64,000 nucleotides of DNA from Gammaproteobacteria bacterium (GCA_021151835.1 JAGKWO010000002.1:186001-250000), one strand, 5' to 3'. Positions 50,218-59,475 are shown, counted from the stretch's first letter. Notes: generated by a model from the sequence alone, not told the origin. Numbers and translations are program-made.

Positions 50218-51186
50218 ATGGCAGCAAGCACCATTAATTCTCAGGGCGTTAAGCCCATTGCACCATCGCGTGGCAATAATGCCGGGCACTTTGCACACTT
50301 CTGCGACCTCTACCACCAGCGGCTGGACGCATTGACCCTCGCCAAGCAGCTTATCCATATGGTCAAGGCGGTGCAGCGTCATCGCGGCATGACCATGGGC
50401 ACCCTCGGCGGCAATCAGCAGTTTCGCGATGACATCAGCCACCTTCAGGTGCAATTGGAGCGGCGCCTGGAGTTATTGCAGGCATTTGCAGCGCGCTCGG
50501 TCAACCTGCTCAGCCCGCGCGACCAGGACAACCTGAACAATGCCTGGCTTACGATTAGCCGCAATTGGCAGGAAGACTCCGTCATTGATAATTATGAACT
50601 CCACTGCCACTTGATCGAGCAACTGCTTAGCATGGTGGCGTCGCTCGGCAAACAACTGGAGCAGCCGACCTCGCAATCCATGCCTGATATGCTGGAGCCG
50701 AAAGTTATCCACGCCGACGAAGCCCTTTATCCCAATCGCTTTAAATATCTGGAAGTACTTCATTTCGCTACGCGCCTGATGCCCGCCGTTGCCGAGCAAA
50801 TCGGCCGTATTCGCGCCCTGGCAACCTATGCCGCTGCACTGGGTTATTGCGATAAGGACTTCGCAGGCAAACTGCGCTATGTCATCCAATGCACCCGCGT
50901 GAACAATGAAAAACTGCGCCATCAAACCAAACGCCTGGAGGGACTGCTGGATAGCGATTTAACCTTACTCAGCCAATTGAAGAGTTATGAAATCAAACTG
51001 GAATTTTTGTTGTCCATGGTTGAGGCTGACGTGGTCAATCCCCATCAGATCAATGCTGACAGCAATCGACTCTTCAGCCTGGCAACCGACATTATTGATG
51101 TTTATTTAAAGGTAGTGGATGAAGGTGTACAGTTGCTAACCCAATGGCACGAGCAAGATATTGAAGTCTGGGTGCAATCTTATTGA
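50218..51186 (+). CDS. NIT-like (nitrate/nitrite sensing) helical domain protein
   Basis: The 322-residue, mostly helical, soluble protein has a segment KAVQRHRGMTMGTLGG (about residues 51-66) resembling the ERG-containing core of NIT-type sensor domains. A second helical bundle follows (YLEVLHFATRLMPAVAEQIGRIRALATY). It has no output domain, so it may act by protein contact. Signal and partner are unknown. AAGG before ATG 50218 is preferred over the TTG start eight codons earlier. It is divergent from the halogenase gene and upstream of pldA. Confidence 0.65.
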   Translation: MAASTINSQGVKPIAPSRGNNAGHFAHFCDLYHQRLDALTLAKQLIHMVKAVQRHRGMTMGTLGGNQQFRDDISHLQVQLERRLELLQAFAARSVNLLSPRDQDNLNNAWLTISRNWQEDSVIDNYELHCHLIEQLLSMVASLGKQLEQPTSQSMPDMLEPKVIHADEALYPNRFKYLEVLHFATRLMPAVAEQIGRIRALATYAAALGYCDKDFAGKLRYVIQCTRVNNEKLRHQTKRLEGLLDSDLTLLSQLKSYEIKLEFLLSMVEADVVNPHQINADSNRLFSLATDIIDVYLKVVDEGVQLLTQWHEQDIEVWVQSY

Positions 51187-51282
51187 TGATATGTGGCCCA
51201 CTGCGCGTCTGTGGCTAACCGCACTTGTCTATCATCGAGTAATCCCTACAATAAGCCCAAAGCCACTTCAGGGATACTTTCC

Positions 51283-52371
51283 ATGCGTTATATCTGGCCA
51301 CTTGGTTTGTGTGTTTTTGCTGCAAGTTCTTACGCCCAATCACCTGCTGCGACTGAAGAATTCATATCCGAACCAACATTGACTGCGGAAGCAATGAACA
51401 CCTGCCTGCAAGCATCCGTCGTCAGTGCGGCAGAAAATATGACGATCAAACAATTAAGAGAAGCATGCCAGATGCTTCATGACCAACAAAAAAGTGAACA
51501 GCAACAGGCGGAAATAACGGAAGCGTCGCCTGCTGTGGCGCAAGTGCGCGAAACACCGTTACTGAAAAAACGCATGACCATGGAAGCGCTCAACCGCTCC
51601 AACCGTTTTATGCTCACGCCGCACAAGCGGAATTATTTTTTTCCGGTAAGTTATACCCGCCACCCCAACACCGTTCCCTATCGCAACAACAATTCCGAAT
51701 CGCTCAGCACCTTGAGCAAAACGGAAGCGGAATTCCAACTCAGTATTAAAATCCTGATCCATGAAGATCTCTTTGGCGATAACGGTCACTTGTACCTGGG
51801 CTATACCAATCACTCGCTGTGGCAGGTTTATAACGATACCGATTCCGCGCCCTTTCGCGAGACGGATCATCAACCGGAATTTATCCTGAGCTTTACCAAT
51901 GATTGGGAAATCCTCGGCTTTCAAAATCGCCTCAATGAATTTTCGCTGACCCATCAATCCAACGGATTGGGCGGGCAACTCTCGCGCAGCTGGAACCGCG
52001 TAATGTTTAATTCGGTTTTTGAGCGCGGTAATTTTGCTTTTGCATTCAACCCCTGGTATCGCATTCCCGAAAAAGAACAACGCTTTCCCGGCGACCCGCA
52101 CGGCGATGACAACCCGGACATCAGCCACTACATGGGCCACTTTGAATTAAATACGGCCTACCAACACAAGGAAAATATTTTTAATGCGATGTGGAGAAAC
52201 AATTTGGAAAGTGATAACAAAGGGGCAATGGAATTGGGCTGGAGCTTTCCCATTAGCTCCAACCTGCGCGGGCAATTTAAATATTTTAAAGGCTATGGGC
52301 ACAGCCTGATTGATTACAACACCGATATGGAAATTTTTGCGCTCGGTATTGTCTTTACAGATTTATTTTAA
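51283..52371 (+). CDS. pldA: Outer-membrane phospholipase A (PldA family)
   Basis: The 362-residue protein has a signal peptide (about 1-18; SSYAQ). A linker with Gln/Glu-rich helix (70-110) precedes the 12-strand barrel. PldA signatures are YFFPVSY, TEAEFQLSIK, LYLGYTNHSLWQVYN, and the catalytic LTHQSNGLGG (His224, Ser226) followed by SWNRVMF. The enzyme forms a Ca2+-dependent dimer that degrades phospholipids in the outer leaflet. The frame opens upstream, but AGGGA before ATG 51283 and the signal peptide set the start. Convergent with the PilZ gene, only seven bases apart. Confidence 0.93.
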   Translation: MRYIWPLGLCVFAASSYAQSPAATEEFISEPTLTAEAMNTCLQASVVSAAENMTIKQLREACQMLHDQQKSEQQQAEITEASPAVAQVRETPLLKKRMTMEALNRSNRFMLTPHKRNYFFPVSYTRHPNTVPYRNNNSESLSTLSKTEAEFQLSIKILIHEDLFGDNGHLYLGYTNHSLWQVYNDTDSAPFRETDHQPEFILSFTNDWEILGFQNRLNEFSLTHQSNGLGGQLSRSWNRVMFNSVFERGNFAFAFNPWYRIPEKEQRFPGDPHGDDNPDISHYMGHFELNTAYQHKENIFNAMWRNNLESDNKGAMELGWSFPISSNLRGQFKYFKGYGHSLIDYNTDMEIFALGIVFTDLF

Positions 52372-52378
52372 TACCGGG

Positions 52379-52741
52379 TTAAAATGCTTCGCCCAACATA
52401 TCAACCAGTAATCTGATTGACTCGGACGACTGCGGAGATACATCGATAATGGAAAAACCGGTCCAGTGTTTGCCCGATAAATCCGCATCGCGGGTCCATA
52501 AACAATCCACACCCAACTGGATCACCAATTGCCCGTTCACCGGTTCGGGCACATGCAGGTCCACGGTATAAATACGGTCTTCTTCAAGCGGCACGTCACC
52601 AACAATCATCAAACCTTGCGCATGGATATTCACGAGACGGCCAAGGTATAAATCGCGCAAATTATCGTACACATCCACGTCGCCATTTATGTTATGGCGC
52701 TCCAGCTCCCTGTCATGCTCACGTGAACAATTATGGGTCAT
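52379..52741 (-). CDS. PilZ-like domain protein
   Basis: The 120-residue cytoplasmic protein has the beta-barrel pattern of PilZ domains: YLGRLVNIHAQGLMIVGDVPL takes the place of the DxSxxG strand, and WTGFSIIDVSP the closing strand. The N-terminal RxxxR equivalent (DRELERHN) is degenerate and the Asp of DxSxxG is Asn, so c-di-GMP binding is uncertain. The ATG at 52741, behind GGGAG, overlaps the end of the DUF1631 gene; coupled translation suggests the two work together. Confidence 0.8.
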   Translation of the reverse strand: MTHNCSREHDRELERHNINGDVDVYDNLRDLYLGRLVNIHAQGLMIVGDVPLEEDRIYTVDLHVPEPVNGQLVIQLGVDCLWTRDADLSGKHWTGFSIIDVSPQSSESIRLLVDMLGEAF

Positions 52742-52743
52742 GA

Positions 52744-55149
52744 TCAACTCCCGGTTTTAAGGGTGGTATCTGCACGCTCGCTTAAGGTGTGGTAGATATT
52801 TTCCAGCGCGCGCTCAAAGAACGGTTTGGTACTTCCGGCAATAATTTTTGCGCGACCAGCAAGCATGTCCCGCGCCAGTTGCAAACCTGCGGCGAGCGAT
52901 ACCTTGCGCCCTTGCTGGTCCACCAACATATAGTGTTGGGTTTTTTTATTGTACCAAGCCACTTTTAAACGTTTGCCACCCTCAAATTCAAACCAGGTAC
53001 CAAACTCCACCATTTTCAGGCTTTCAACAATTTTTTCTTCTTCCGGCGATACCGGTTGCGATTGCTCTGTCGCATGACCGGCTTTCTCCGCCGCAAGGCT
53101 CTCCAGCTTGGTGCGCATCGGCGCCGGTGCCGGTTCGGCTTTGCGGCTGAGTAAAGCCATGCGCTGCAACGAGCTTACCGCATCCAGTAATTTGCGCCCC
53201 TTGGCCTGTTCGTAACCAATGGTTTCAAAACCGCGCTCCAACGCCCCCAGCAATTCATCTTGCACTTCCATTTGTTTGACCTTGTCAGGCTGCTTTGTTT
53301 TTGGCTCGATCGACCACAGCAAATCATCAATTACTTGCAACGCGCGCTTCCAGCTATCGGACTTATCGCCATAGCGCAGCAAAATAAACGACAGGAAATC
53401 TGACCAGGGTTGCAACAACAGCAACAAAATTGCTGAAGGCATTTCACGATTATCCGTGCGGCTGCGCACTTCGTTGTTAACCTGGATTTTCGCCTCGCGC
53501 AGTTTTTCTTCGCCCTGGGCTTTTTCCAGCGCGCGACGTTCCATCAACTCCTGGCGACGCGCCACATTGTGCGTGTACGCATTAAATTCAATTAATAATT
53601 CCGCAAAGAGACGCACATCATTTTTAAAATCTTGTAGCAAACGGAAAACGGTGGTTTTGATCTTGGTAAAAATATCGTATTGATCGCTACCATCATTGCT
53701 CACCCAGCGCACCCCGGCTTCAGCGAGGCTGTTCAGCAATACCCGTGCAGGGTGCTCCGGTTGTTCAAAAAAATCCTTATCAATAAAGGCTATTTTCAGG
53801 AAAGGTGTATGCAAATAACTGAGCAGCGCTTTTACCGAATCGGGTAAATGGTCATCTGACAACATGTACTCAAACAACATCCCCACCAGATCGATGGTTT
53901 GCATATCGCCCGCTTCCACCGCACCATTTTCATTTTCACTGGCGATGGTTTCCATCATCTGGCGGCCGACATCCGCAACCTGTTGAATCGGGATCGCCAC
54001 CGGCCCGGCCTCATGGCTCGCCAGGGCTTGCTGGGTATAACTTAATGCCTGGGTTTGCATATGTTCCAGCACACCAACCAATTGTGGCTGGGAATAGACT
54101 TGCAAGCTGGCTGGAACGGCAGGGGCAGCGGGAACCACACCGGGATTACCGGAGACCGCATGCAGCGCCTGGGTAGCCTGGATTGCCGGCAATTGTTGGG
54201 TTACATGCGCCTGCAATAAGCGAATCGCATTTAATAAACTATTTTGATACTGGACATCATTGGGATTAAGTGCACCGCTTAATAATTTATCACTCGCGCG
54301 ACGCTGGTGAAGTTGTGCGTCCTCTTCTGCCTGCGCTTCATTGACCGCCGCCGGCGCCGATTCAAAAGGATCATCCGCTACGACTTCTTCCGTTTTATGG
54401 CCTGCCGGTTTTTCATTAGCGGCAGGAACAAAGCGCAAATTAGGCAATAAATTTTGACGGATAAGATAATCATTTAACTCGGCGTAAAGCTCGTCCAATA
54501 CCCCGATGACATCCTGGTCAAATAATTTGTAACCGATAATTTTGGTTTTTACGTCGACATCCAGATTGCTAAGCAATTTACGCAACGACTCGCAAAACTG
54601 TACCGGGCTAACCGGGTTCGCGCGCTCATCTACCTTTTCGCCATCGTTAAGCAACGAGATGCGTTGCTGGAAAGCCCAGAGTTGTTCTGCAAAAAAATTA
54701 TCGGCGCGATGGGTGATGGAAGTGATGGCGATGGTTTCTTCCAAATCGGAATGTTCAACCAGGGAGAGGATATCGCCACTAAAACGCTCTTCACCGGTCA
54801 GGGTGTTCAAGGATTTGTTTTTGAATTTTACAAACCCATTGGCGAGATGCTGGCAAAACTCCTGCTCCGCCGCTTGCTGGACCGCCGCGATCAGGTTTTG
54901 CGTTTCGTACAGTGCGACCTGTTCTTTATTAGTCTTGGCCTGTTCGGCGATCTCCAGGATCTGTTTGCACCATTGCCGCCAAAAATTGGGGAAAACCCGG
55001 TACGCAAAGCCACGCGTAAGATCGCGGCATTGTTTCAAATGTTGGATGACCAATTGCTCTGTCATAGCTACCGCAGAATACGTCGAGGGTTTCTGGGTAT
55101 CAGAGCCTGGTAAGCCTGAGTTGCGCATAGTTATTCCGTATTTTTCCAT
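52744..55149 (-). CDS. DUF1631 family protein
   Basis: The roughly 800-residue, soluble, mostly helical protein matches the DUF1631 family, often encoded near PilZ or c-di-GMP genes. The N-terminal part contains HLKQCRDLTRGFAYRVFPNF and the acidic DILSLVEHSDLEETIAI. The middle has a Gln/Ala/Pro-rich variable stretch (about 290-420). The C-terminal part includes LLLQPWSDFLSFILLRYGDKS and a PilZ-like tail (GTWFEFEGGKRLKVAWYN, MLVDQQGRKVSLAAG). In Pseudomonas a family member has been linked to cAMP/c-di-GMP control, but the biochemistry is unknown. I use ATG 55149 because AGGGA is too close to the ATG at 55158; the frame opens at 55212. Confidence 0.88.
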   Translation of the reverse strand: MEKYGITMRNSGLPGSDTQKPSTYSAVAMTEQLVIQHLKQCRDLTRGFAYRVFPNFWRQWCKQILEIAEQAKTNKEQVALYETQNLIAAVQQAAEQEFCQHLANGFVKFKNKSLNTLTGEERFSGDILSLVEHSDLEETIAITSITHRADNFFAEQLWAFQQRISLLNDGEKVDERANPVSPVQFCESLRKLLSNLDVDVKTKIIGYKLFDQDVIGVLDELYAELNDYLIRQNLLPNLRFVPAANEKPAGHKTEEVVADDPFESAPAAVNEAQAEEDAQLHQRRASDKLLSGALNPNDVQYQNSLLNAIRLLQAHVTQQLPAIQATQALHAVSGNPGVVPAAPAVPASLQVYSQPQLVGVLEHMQTQALSYTQQALASHEAGPVAIPIQQVADVGRQMMETIASENENGAVEAGDMQTIDLVGMLFEYMLSDDHLPDSVKALLSYLHTPFLKIAFIDKDFFEQPEHPARVLLNSLAEAGVRWVSNDGSDQYDIFTKIKTTVFRLLQDFKNDVRLFAELLIEFNAYTHNVARRQELMERRALEKAQGEEKLREAKIQVNNEVRSRTDNREMPSAILLLLLQPWSDFLSFILLRYGDKSDSWKRALQVIDDLLWSIEPKTKQPDKVKQMEVQDELLGALERGFETIGYEQAKGRKLLDAVSSLQRMALLSRKAEPAPAPMRTKLESLAAEKAGHATEQSQPVSPEEEKIVESLKMVEFGTWFEFEGGKRLKVAWYNKKTQHYMLVDQQGRKVSLAAGLQLARDMLAGRAKIIAGSTKPFFERALENIYHTLSERADTTLKTGS

Positions 55150-55419
55150 GATGGTCATATTCCCTAGCCCCAAGACTCCGGGTAGCCAGTCATTTGCCAC
55201 ACCCGAAAACAAGGCCTTCGAAACCGTAAGACAGAGTGAGTAAGTCTATTTAGGTTGTCCTGTGCGCCAATCTTATCAGCTTGGAAAAATAGTTCCACAC
55301 TCAAACACAGTCAGCGCACTTGATTAAAAATAGCACGATATCTTCGTAACTGCCTGATGTGTCGATAAAAATTACACATAAGACGGATATAGGCTGTCAT
55401 CAAACGCTTCAAACCCGCA

Positions 55420-55467
55420 GCACCAAAATAGCCCAGTGCGCACCACAGGGCAGAGCGATTTTGGTGC
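55420..55467. promoter_or_regulatory. Two NtrC-like half-conserved sites upstream of the guanidine operon
   Basis: GAGCGATTTTGGTGC (55453-55467) and, on the other strand, GGGCTATTTTGGTGC (55434-55420) both approximate the NtrC box GCAC-N7-GTGC, with the TTTTGGTGC half intact. They lie about 100-150 bases before the expected start of the sigma-54 promoter, a usual enhancer distance. The assignment is from pattern only. Confidence 0.55.
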
Positions 55468-55542
55468 ACGCAAGCCAATTAAAAAACTTATCCGAATTCT
55501 GAATCCTGTTAAAAATCAGCGTTTTACTGAATTGGCATCCAT

Positions 55543-55557
55543 ATTGCGATAGTAACC
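55543..55557 (+). promoter_or_regulatory. Sigma-54 (-24/-12) promoter of the guanidine operon
   Basis: TGGCATCCATATTGC has the invariant GG and GC exactly ten bases apart and fits TGGCAC-N5-TTGC with one change. The predicted start near 55569 lies about 75 bases before the riboswitch. Together with the NtrC-like sites this suggests nitrogen-limitation control. Confidence 0.75.
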
Positions 55558-55642
55558 ATCGTAATAACTGATCCGCACTCTGGGTGGTTTTAGCTATTCA
55601 ACAAACTGTTCCACACATTTTGTTAGCCACAATTTGGTAATA

Positions 55643-55762
55643 GAGAGCTAGGGTTCCGGTCGCACCGGGTTGTTTGTGCGATGACTGGTCCGAGAGCTTT
55701 CGACCTCAACTGGACCTGTTCAGCAACGAGGTTACACGGCGGGATAAAAGCCCGGGAGATGA
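55643..55762 (+). ncRNA. Guanidine-I riboswitch (ykkC motif)
   Basis: The invariant ykkC blocks occur in order: CTAGGGTTCCGG (55648-55659), ACTGGTCCGAGAG (55684-55696), and ACACGGCGGGATAAAAGCCC (55734-55753) continuing GGGAGA. Spacing and sequence match the guanidine-I aptamer consensus. The following genes are the guanidine carboxylase cluster this aptamer usually controls. Guanidine binding should permit transcription through the hairpin just downstream. Confidence 0.95.
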
Positions 55763-55793
55763 TTGGCCTAACCGCCAGAGTGCTCCCTATTTT
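55754..55793 (+). terminator. Riboswitch-controlled terminator (expression platform)
   Basis: GGGAG (55754-55758) can pair with CTCCC (55783-55787), enclosing TGGC/GCCA, followed by TATTTT. The left arm overlaps the conserved 3' end of the aptamer, so ligand binding and termination would be mutually exclusive. A normal arrangement for an ON switch. Confidence 0.65.
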
Positions 55794-55830
55794 AAAAACG
55801 CCGATGTCACCCTATCGCTGGAGGTTGTTC

Positions 55831-56907
55831 ATGTTGCACCGATCTATTTTCACCAAAAGCTACCTCGCCAAAACATTACTCACCCTTACATTGTTATTTT
55901 CCGCCGCAGTTACCTCCGCTGCCGAGCCGTTTAAAGTTTGCTGGTCCATTTATGTTGGCTGGATGCCCTGGGGCTACGCTGCCGAACAAAAAATTGTCGA
56001 CAAATGGGCAAAGAAATACGGTATCGAAATTGAAGTAGTACAAATCAATGATTACATCGAATCCATTAACCAATACACCGCCGGTCAATTTGCCGGTTGC
56101 GTGATGACGAATATGGATGCACTTACCATTCCCGCTGCCGGCGGCGTGGATTCAACGGCGTTGATCGTAGGTGATTTTTCCAATGGCAACGACGGCATCG
56201 TATTAAAAGGCGCAAACAAATCCCTGAAAGATATCAAAGGCCAAAACGTTAACCTGGTCGAGCTCAGCGTTTCACATTATTTATTGGCCCGCGGTTTGGA
56301 AACGGTTGGCCTGAAAGAATCCGATGTAAAAGTGGTTAATACATCCGACGCTGATATGGTTGCTGTTTACGGTACTAAAGATGTCACGGCAGTCACCACC
56401 TGGAATCCATTGTTGAGTGAAATCCTCACGCAACCAAACAGCACTAAAGTATTCGACTCCTCCAAAATTCCTGGCGAAATTATGGATTTGATGGTGGTGA
56501 ACACTGCGATCCTGAAAAAAAATCCGGCGCTGGGTAAAGCCCTGGTTGGTGCCTGGTACGAAATCATGGGTCTGATGAGCGCCAATGACAAAGCAGCAAT
56601 TGCCGCAAAAACGGCGATGGCGACAGCATCCGGCACAGACCTCGCCGGTTTTGATTCGCAACTCGCCAGCACCAAAATGTTTTATACCCCTGCTTCCGCA
56701 CTCGAGCTGGTCAACAGTGATGCGCTGTTAAAAACCATGCAGAAAGTTGCCGAGTTTTCGTTTGACCACGGTTTGCTGGGCGAAGGCGCACCCGACGCAA
56801 AATTTATTGGTGTCGAAGGCCCGAAAGGCATTTACGGTGATAAGAAAAACGTGAAGCTGCGTTTTGATACCACTTATATGCAACTCGCGGCCGATAAAAA
56901 ACTGTAA
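55831..56907 (+). CDS. Guanidine/urea-type ABC transporter periplasmic binding protein
   Basis: The 358-residue protein has a signal peptide (about 1-31; AAVTSAAEP). It has a NitT/TauT-type binding fold: VCWSIYVGWMPWGYAAEQKI, GCVMTNMDALTIPAAGGVDS, NLVELSVSHYLLARGLE, AVTTWNPLLSEIL. It is of the kind annotated as urea-carboxylase-linked transporter binding protein. Under a guanidine riboswitch, guanidine is the likely ligand. GGAGG six bases before ATG 55831 fixes the start; the longer frame runs back through the riboswitch and is not coding. Confidence 0.9.
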   Translation: MLHRSIFTKSYLAKTLLTLTLLFSAAVTSAAEPFKVCWSIYVGWMPWGYAAEQKIVDKWAKKYGIEIEVVQINDYIESINQYTAGQFAGCVMTNMDALTIPAAGGVDSTALIVGDFSNGNDGIVLKGANKSLKDIKGQNVNLVELSVSHYLLARGLETVGLKESDVKVVNTSDADMVAVYGTKDVTAVTTWNPLLSEILTQPNSTKVFDSSKIPGEIMDLMVVNTAILKKNPALGKALVGAWYEIMGLMSANDKAAIAAKTAMATASGTDLAGFDSQLASTKMFYTPASALELVNSDALLKTMQKVAEFSFDHGLLGEGAPDAKFIGVEGPKGIYGDKKNVKLRFDTTYMQLAADKKL

Positions 56908-56943
56908 ACGCGTTAAACCAAAACTCATCATAAAAACAACAAA

Positions 56944-56964
56944 GGGTTCCCCCATCGGGAACCC
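56944..56964 (+). other. Intercistronic hairpin after the binding-protein gene
   Basis: GGGTTCCC and GGGAACCC form a perfect 8-bp stem with loop CCATC, 37 bases after the stop. No T-run follows. Such hairpins commonly protect the binding-protein mRNA so that it is made in excess over the membrane subunits. Confidence 0.65.
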
Positions 56965-56991
56965 GCAACACCACAGAGCAGCAGAAAACTC

Positions 56992-57810
56992 ATGAAACGT
57001 TTAATTAATCTCACCCCGTCAAAACCTACCCGGTTGTTACTGGGACTTCTGCCGTTTTTGCTCATTATTTTTATTTATCTGGTGGCATCTGATTCACGCC
57101 TGGCCGACAACGCGACCGATAAATTGCTTCCGAGTTTTGCGCAAATGGGTGATGCCATTCATTCGCTCGCATTTGAACCCAGCAAACGCACTGGTGAATA
57201 TTTATTTTGGCAAGATACCTTTAGCAGTCTGTACCGGTTAGCCCTGGGTATTTTTATCGCGGCGATTATTGGCTTCACCATCGGTTTATTAACCGGCGCC
57301 ATTCCGTCTATCCACTCCCCCATTGCGCCATTACTTACGATCATTTCATTAGTCCCTCCCATGGCTTTATTACCGATTTTATTTATCGTGTTCGGTTTGG
57401 GAGAATTATCCAAAGTTGCATTGATTGTGATCGGGGTTGCGCCGTTTATTGCACGCGATATCCAACGTTGCGCGCAAGAAATTCCATTGGAACAATTGGT
57501 AAAAGCGCAAACATTGGGTGCCTCAACCTGGCAAATAGTCGTGCGCGTACTTATTCCACAATTGTTGCCGCGCCTGATTAATGCCGTGCGCTTGTCGCTC
57601 GGCGCCGGCTGGTTATTTTTAATTGCAGCTGAAGCGATTGCCTCCACTGACGGTTTGGGTTACCGGATTTTCCTGGTTCGCCGCTACATGTCGATGGATG
57701 TGATATTGCCTTACGTAGCCTGGATTACCTTGCTCGCATTTTTAGTCGATTGGCTGCTGGCAAAAACCAGCCGCATTTGTTTCCCCTGGCACTATCCCAA
57801 TAGCAAGTAA
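56992..57810 (+). CDS. ABC transporter permease (guanidine/urea type)
   Basis: The 272-residue protein has six hydrophobic segments. The BPD_transp_1 coupling motif is near APFIARDIQRCAQEIPLEQLVKAQTLGAS (split across two helices), with the typical EAA loop. It resembles TauC/SsuC-type permeases and would form a homodimer. It is the second gene of the operon, preceded by an intercistronic hairpin and followed 13 bases later by the ATPase gene. Confidence 0.92.
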   Translation: MKRLINLTPSKPTRLLLGLLPFLLIIFIYLVASDSRLADNATDKLLPSFAQMGDAIHSLAFEPSKRTGEYLFWQDTFSSLYRLALGIFIAAIIGFTIGLLTGAIPSIHSPIAPLLTIISLVPPMALLPILFIVFGLGELSKVALIVIGVAPFIARDIQRCAQEIPLEQLVKAQTLGASTWQIVVRVLIPQLLPRLINAVRLSLGAGWLFLIAAEAIASTDGLGYRIFLVRRYMSMDVILPYVAWITLLAFLVDWLLAKTSRICFPWHYPNSK

Positions 57811-57823
57811 GGGGAAACACGTT

Positions 57824-58654
57824 ATGACTATCCTGCCTTTTGATAAAAAAATCCTCGACGAAAAAAGAGCCAAAGCCATGCCCTTGATCAAGGCCAAAAA
57901 TTTGTGGAAAAAATACGGTGATAATGTGGTGCTGGAACGGATGAATGTCAGCGTCAATGCCGGTGAATTTATTACTATGGTCGGAACTTCCGGCTGCGGT
58001 AAAAGTACATTCCTGAAAATGTTACTTGGCATGGAATCACCGAGTTCGGGTGAGTTGCTTCTTGAGGGAAAACCCATCCCCGATGAACCGGATCAATCGC
58101 GCGGCATTGTGTTCCAGCAATATTCCGTTTTTCCCCATCTCACCGTGTTGCAAAATGTCATCATCGCACGCGAATTTGAGCGTTCGCCAATTTTGGGAAA
58201 ATTATTTGGCAGCGCCAAACGTAAAGTCGTTGAAGAAGCCAAAGCGCTGCTTGAATCGGTCGGTTTAACCCATGCACTAAATCATTACCCGCATGAACTA
58301 TCCGGTGGGATGAAACAACGCCTCGCTATCGCACAAGCATTAATTCGCCAACCACGGATTTTATTATTAGACGAACCATTCGGTGCACTCGACCCTGGCA
58401 TCCGTGCTGATATGCATCAATTAATTTTGCAACTCTGGCGTGAGCACCAGTTAACCGTATTTATGGTAACGCACGACTTAAGCGAAGGATTTTATTTAGG
58501 CACCCGGTTATGGGTATTCGATAAATTACGCCGCGACAACCAGGCACCCAATGCCTATGGGGCAAGCATCACTTACGATTTACCGGTCACGCGCCGTAAC
58601 AACGAGATACCGGCAGAACTGCAAACTATCACTAAAGAAACGTTGGATCTTTAA
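57824..58654 (+). CDS. ABC transporter ATPase (guanidine/urea type)
   Basis: The 276-residue nucleotide-binding subunit has Walker A GTSGCGKST (about 54-62), Q-loop VFQQYSVFPHL, signature LSGGMKQR, Walker B ILLLDEPFGALD and the switch His in MVTHDLSE. It belongs to the TauB/SsuB group. AAGGGG seven bases before ATG 57824. It energises uptake through the preceding permease. Confidence 0.95.
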   Translation: MTILPFDKKILDEKRAKAMPLIKAKNLWKKYGDNVVLERMNVSVNAGEFITMVGTSGCGKSTFLKMLLGMESPSSGELLLEGKPIPDEPDQSRGIVFQQYSVFPHLTVLQNVIIAREFERSPILGKLFGSAKRKVVEEAKALLESVGLTHALNHYPHELSGGMKQRLAIAQALIRQPRILLLDEPFGALDPGIRADMHQLILQLWREHQLTVFMVTHDLSEGFYLGTRLWVFDKLRRDNQAPNAYGASITYDLPVTRRNNEIPAELQTITKETLDL

Positions 58655-58700
58655 TAACAAGCCTTTAATTTTCGGGCGAACTATTCATGAGAAAAAATCC

Positions 58701-59435
58701 ATGAGCAACATTTTTTACACTACAACCATCCCTGGTAATGGCCATTGGTCATTGGAATTGCGACGCGGTAGTTTCTTAAAAATAACTGACCTTGAGGGCG
58801 GTGCAAATGTCGGTATGTTGTTTTATAACCCGCGCCACTTATTAGAGCGCTATAACGCACCCGATACCTTGAAATGCCAACACACATTTAAATTACAACG
58901 CGGCAATTGCCTGTATTCGGATATGGGCCGAATCTTTGCATCGATTGTTGAAGATTATTCGGCAAATGGTGCAGGTAATTGGCACGATACCGTATGCGGC
59001 AACAGCACTGCACAAATTGTCGAAGCGCGCTGGGGCAAACGCGATTATCAAACAGATCGTAACCAGTGGTTGCAAAATGGCTACGACGCATTTCTGGTAG
59101 AACTCGCCAAATACGGCTTGGGCCGCGCCGATATGGCAGCCAACATTAATTGGTTTAGCAAAGTTATTGCTGACGATAACGGCAATATCGCACTGGACAC
59201 CAACAACCGGGCAGAGGGCAACAGCGTTACCCTGCGTTTTGAAATGGACACACTTGTAGTTATGCATTCGTGTCCACATCCGTTAAACACAGCAACACAA
59301 TATCCTTTTAAACCGGTGCAAATTGAATTGGGTGAAGCTGATCCGGTAACAGAGGATGATTACTGCAAAAATTTCCGCCCCGAAAACCAACGCGGTTTTA
59401 AAAATAACGATCTTTATTATTTAGCAGCCAGATAG
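58701..59435 (+). CDS. cgdA: DUF1989 protein, carboxyguanidine deiminase subunit (urea amidolyase-associated protein 1 type)
   Basis: The 244-residue protein has the DUF1989 pattern: SLELRRGSFLKITDLEGGANVGML in two blocks, HTFKLQRGNCLYSDMGR, DTVCGNST, and a late VVMHSCPHPLN holding Cys/His residues. It was formerly called urea carboxylase-associated protein 1. Work on Pseudomonas showed that the two DUF1989 proteins act together as a carboxyguanidine deiminase making N-carboxyurea (allophanate). The frame extends upstream into the ATPase gene; ATG 58701 starts the family homology. Which subunit is A or B is assigned by gene order only. Confidence 0.85.
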   Translation: MSNIFYTTTIPGNGHWSLELRRGSFLKITDLEGGANVGMLFYNPRHLLERYNAPDTLKCQHTFKLQRGNCLYSDMGRIFASIVEDYSANGAGNWHDTVCGNSTAQIVEARWGKRDYQTDRNQWLQNGYDAFLVELAKYGLGRADMAANINWFSKVIADDNGNIALDTNNRAEGNSVTLRFEMDTLVVMHSCPHPLNTATQYPFKPVQIELGEADPVTEDDYCKNFRPENQRGFKNNDLYYLAAR

Positions 59436-59475
59436 CAACCTATAGCGCAAATGCAACTTATTGAGGCAATAACCA

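Noticed and set aside
55681..55830. N-terminal extension of the guanidine-binding protein
   Set aside because: The extension translates the ykkC aptamer and terminator; the ATG at 55831 has its own GGAGG and begins the signal peptide.
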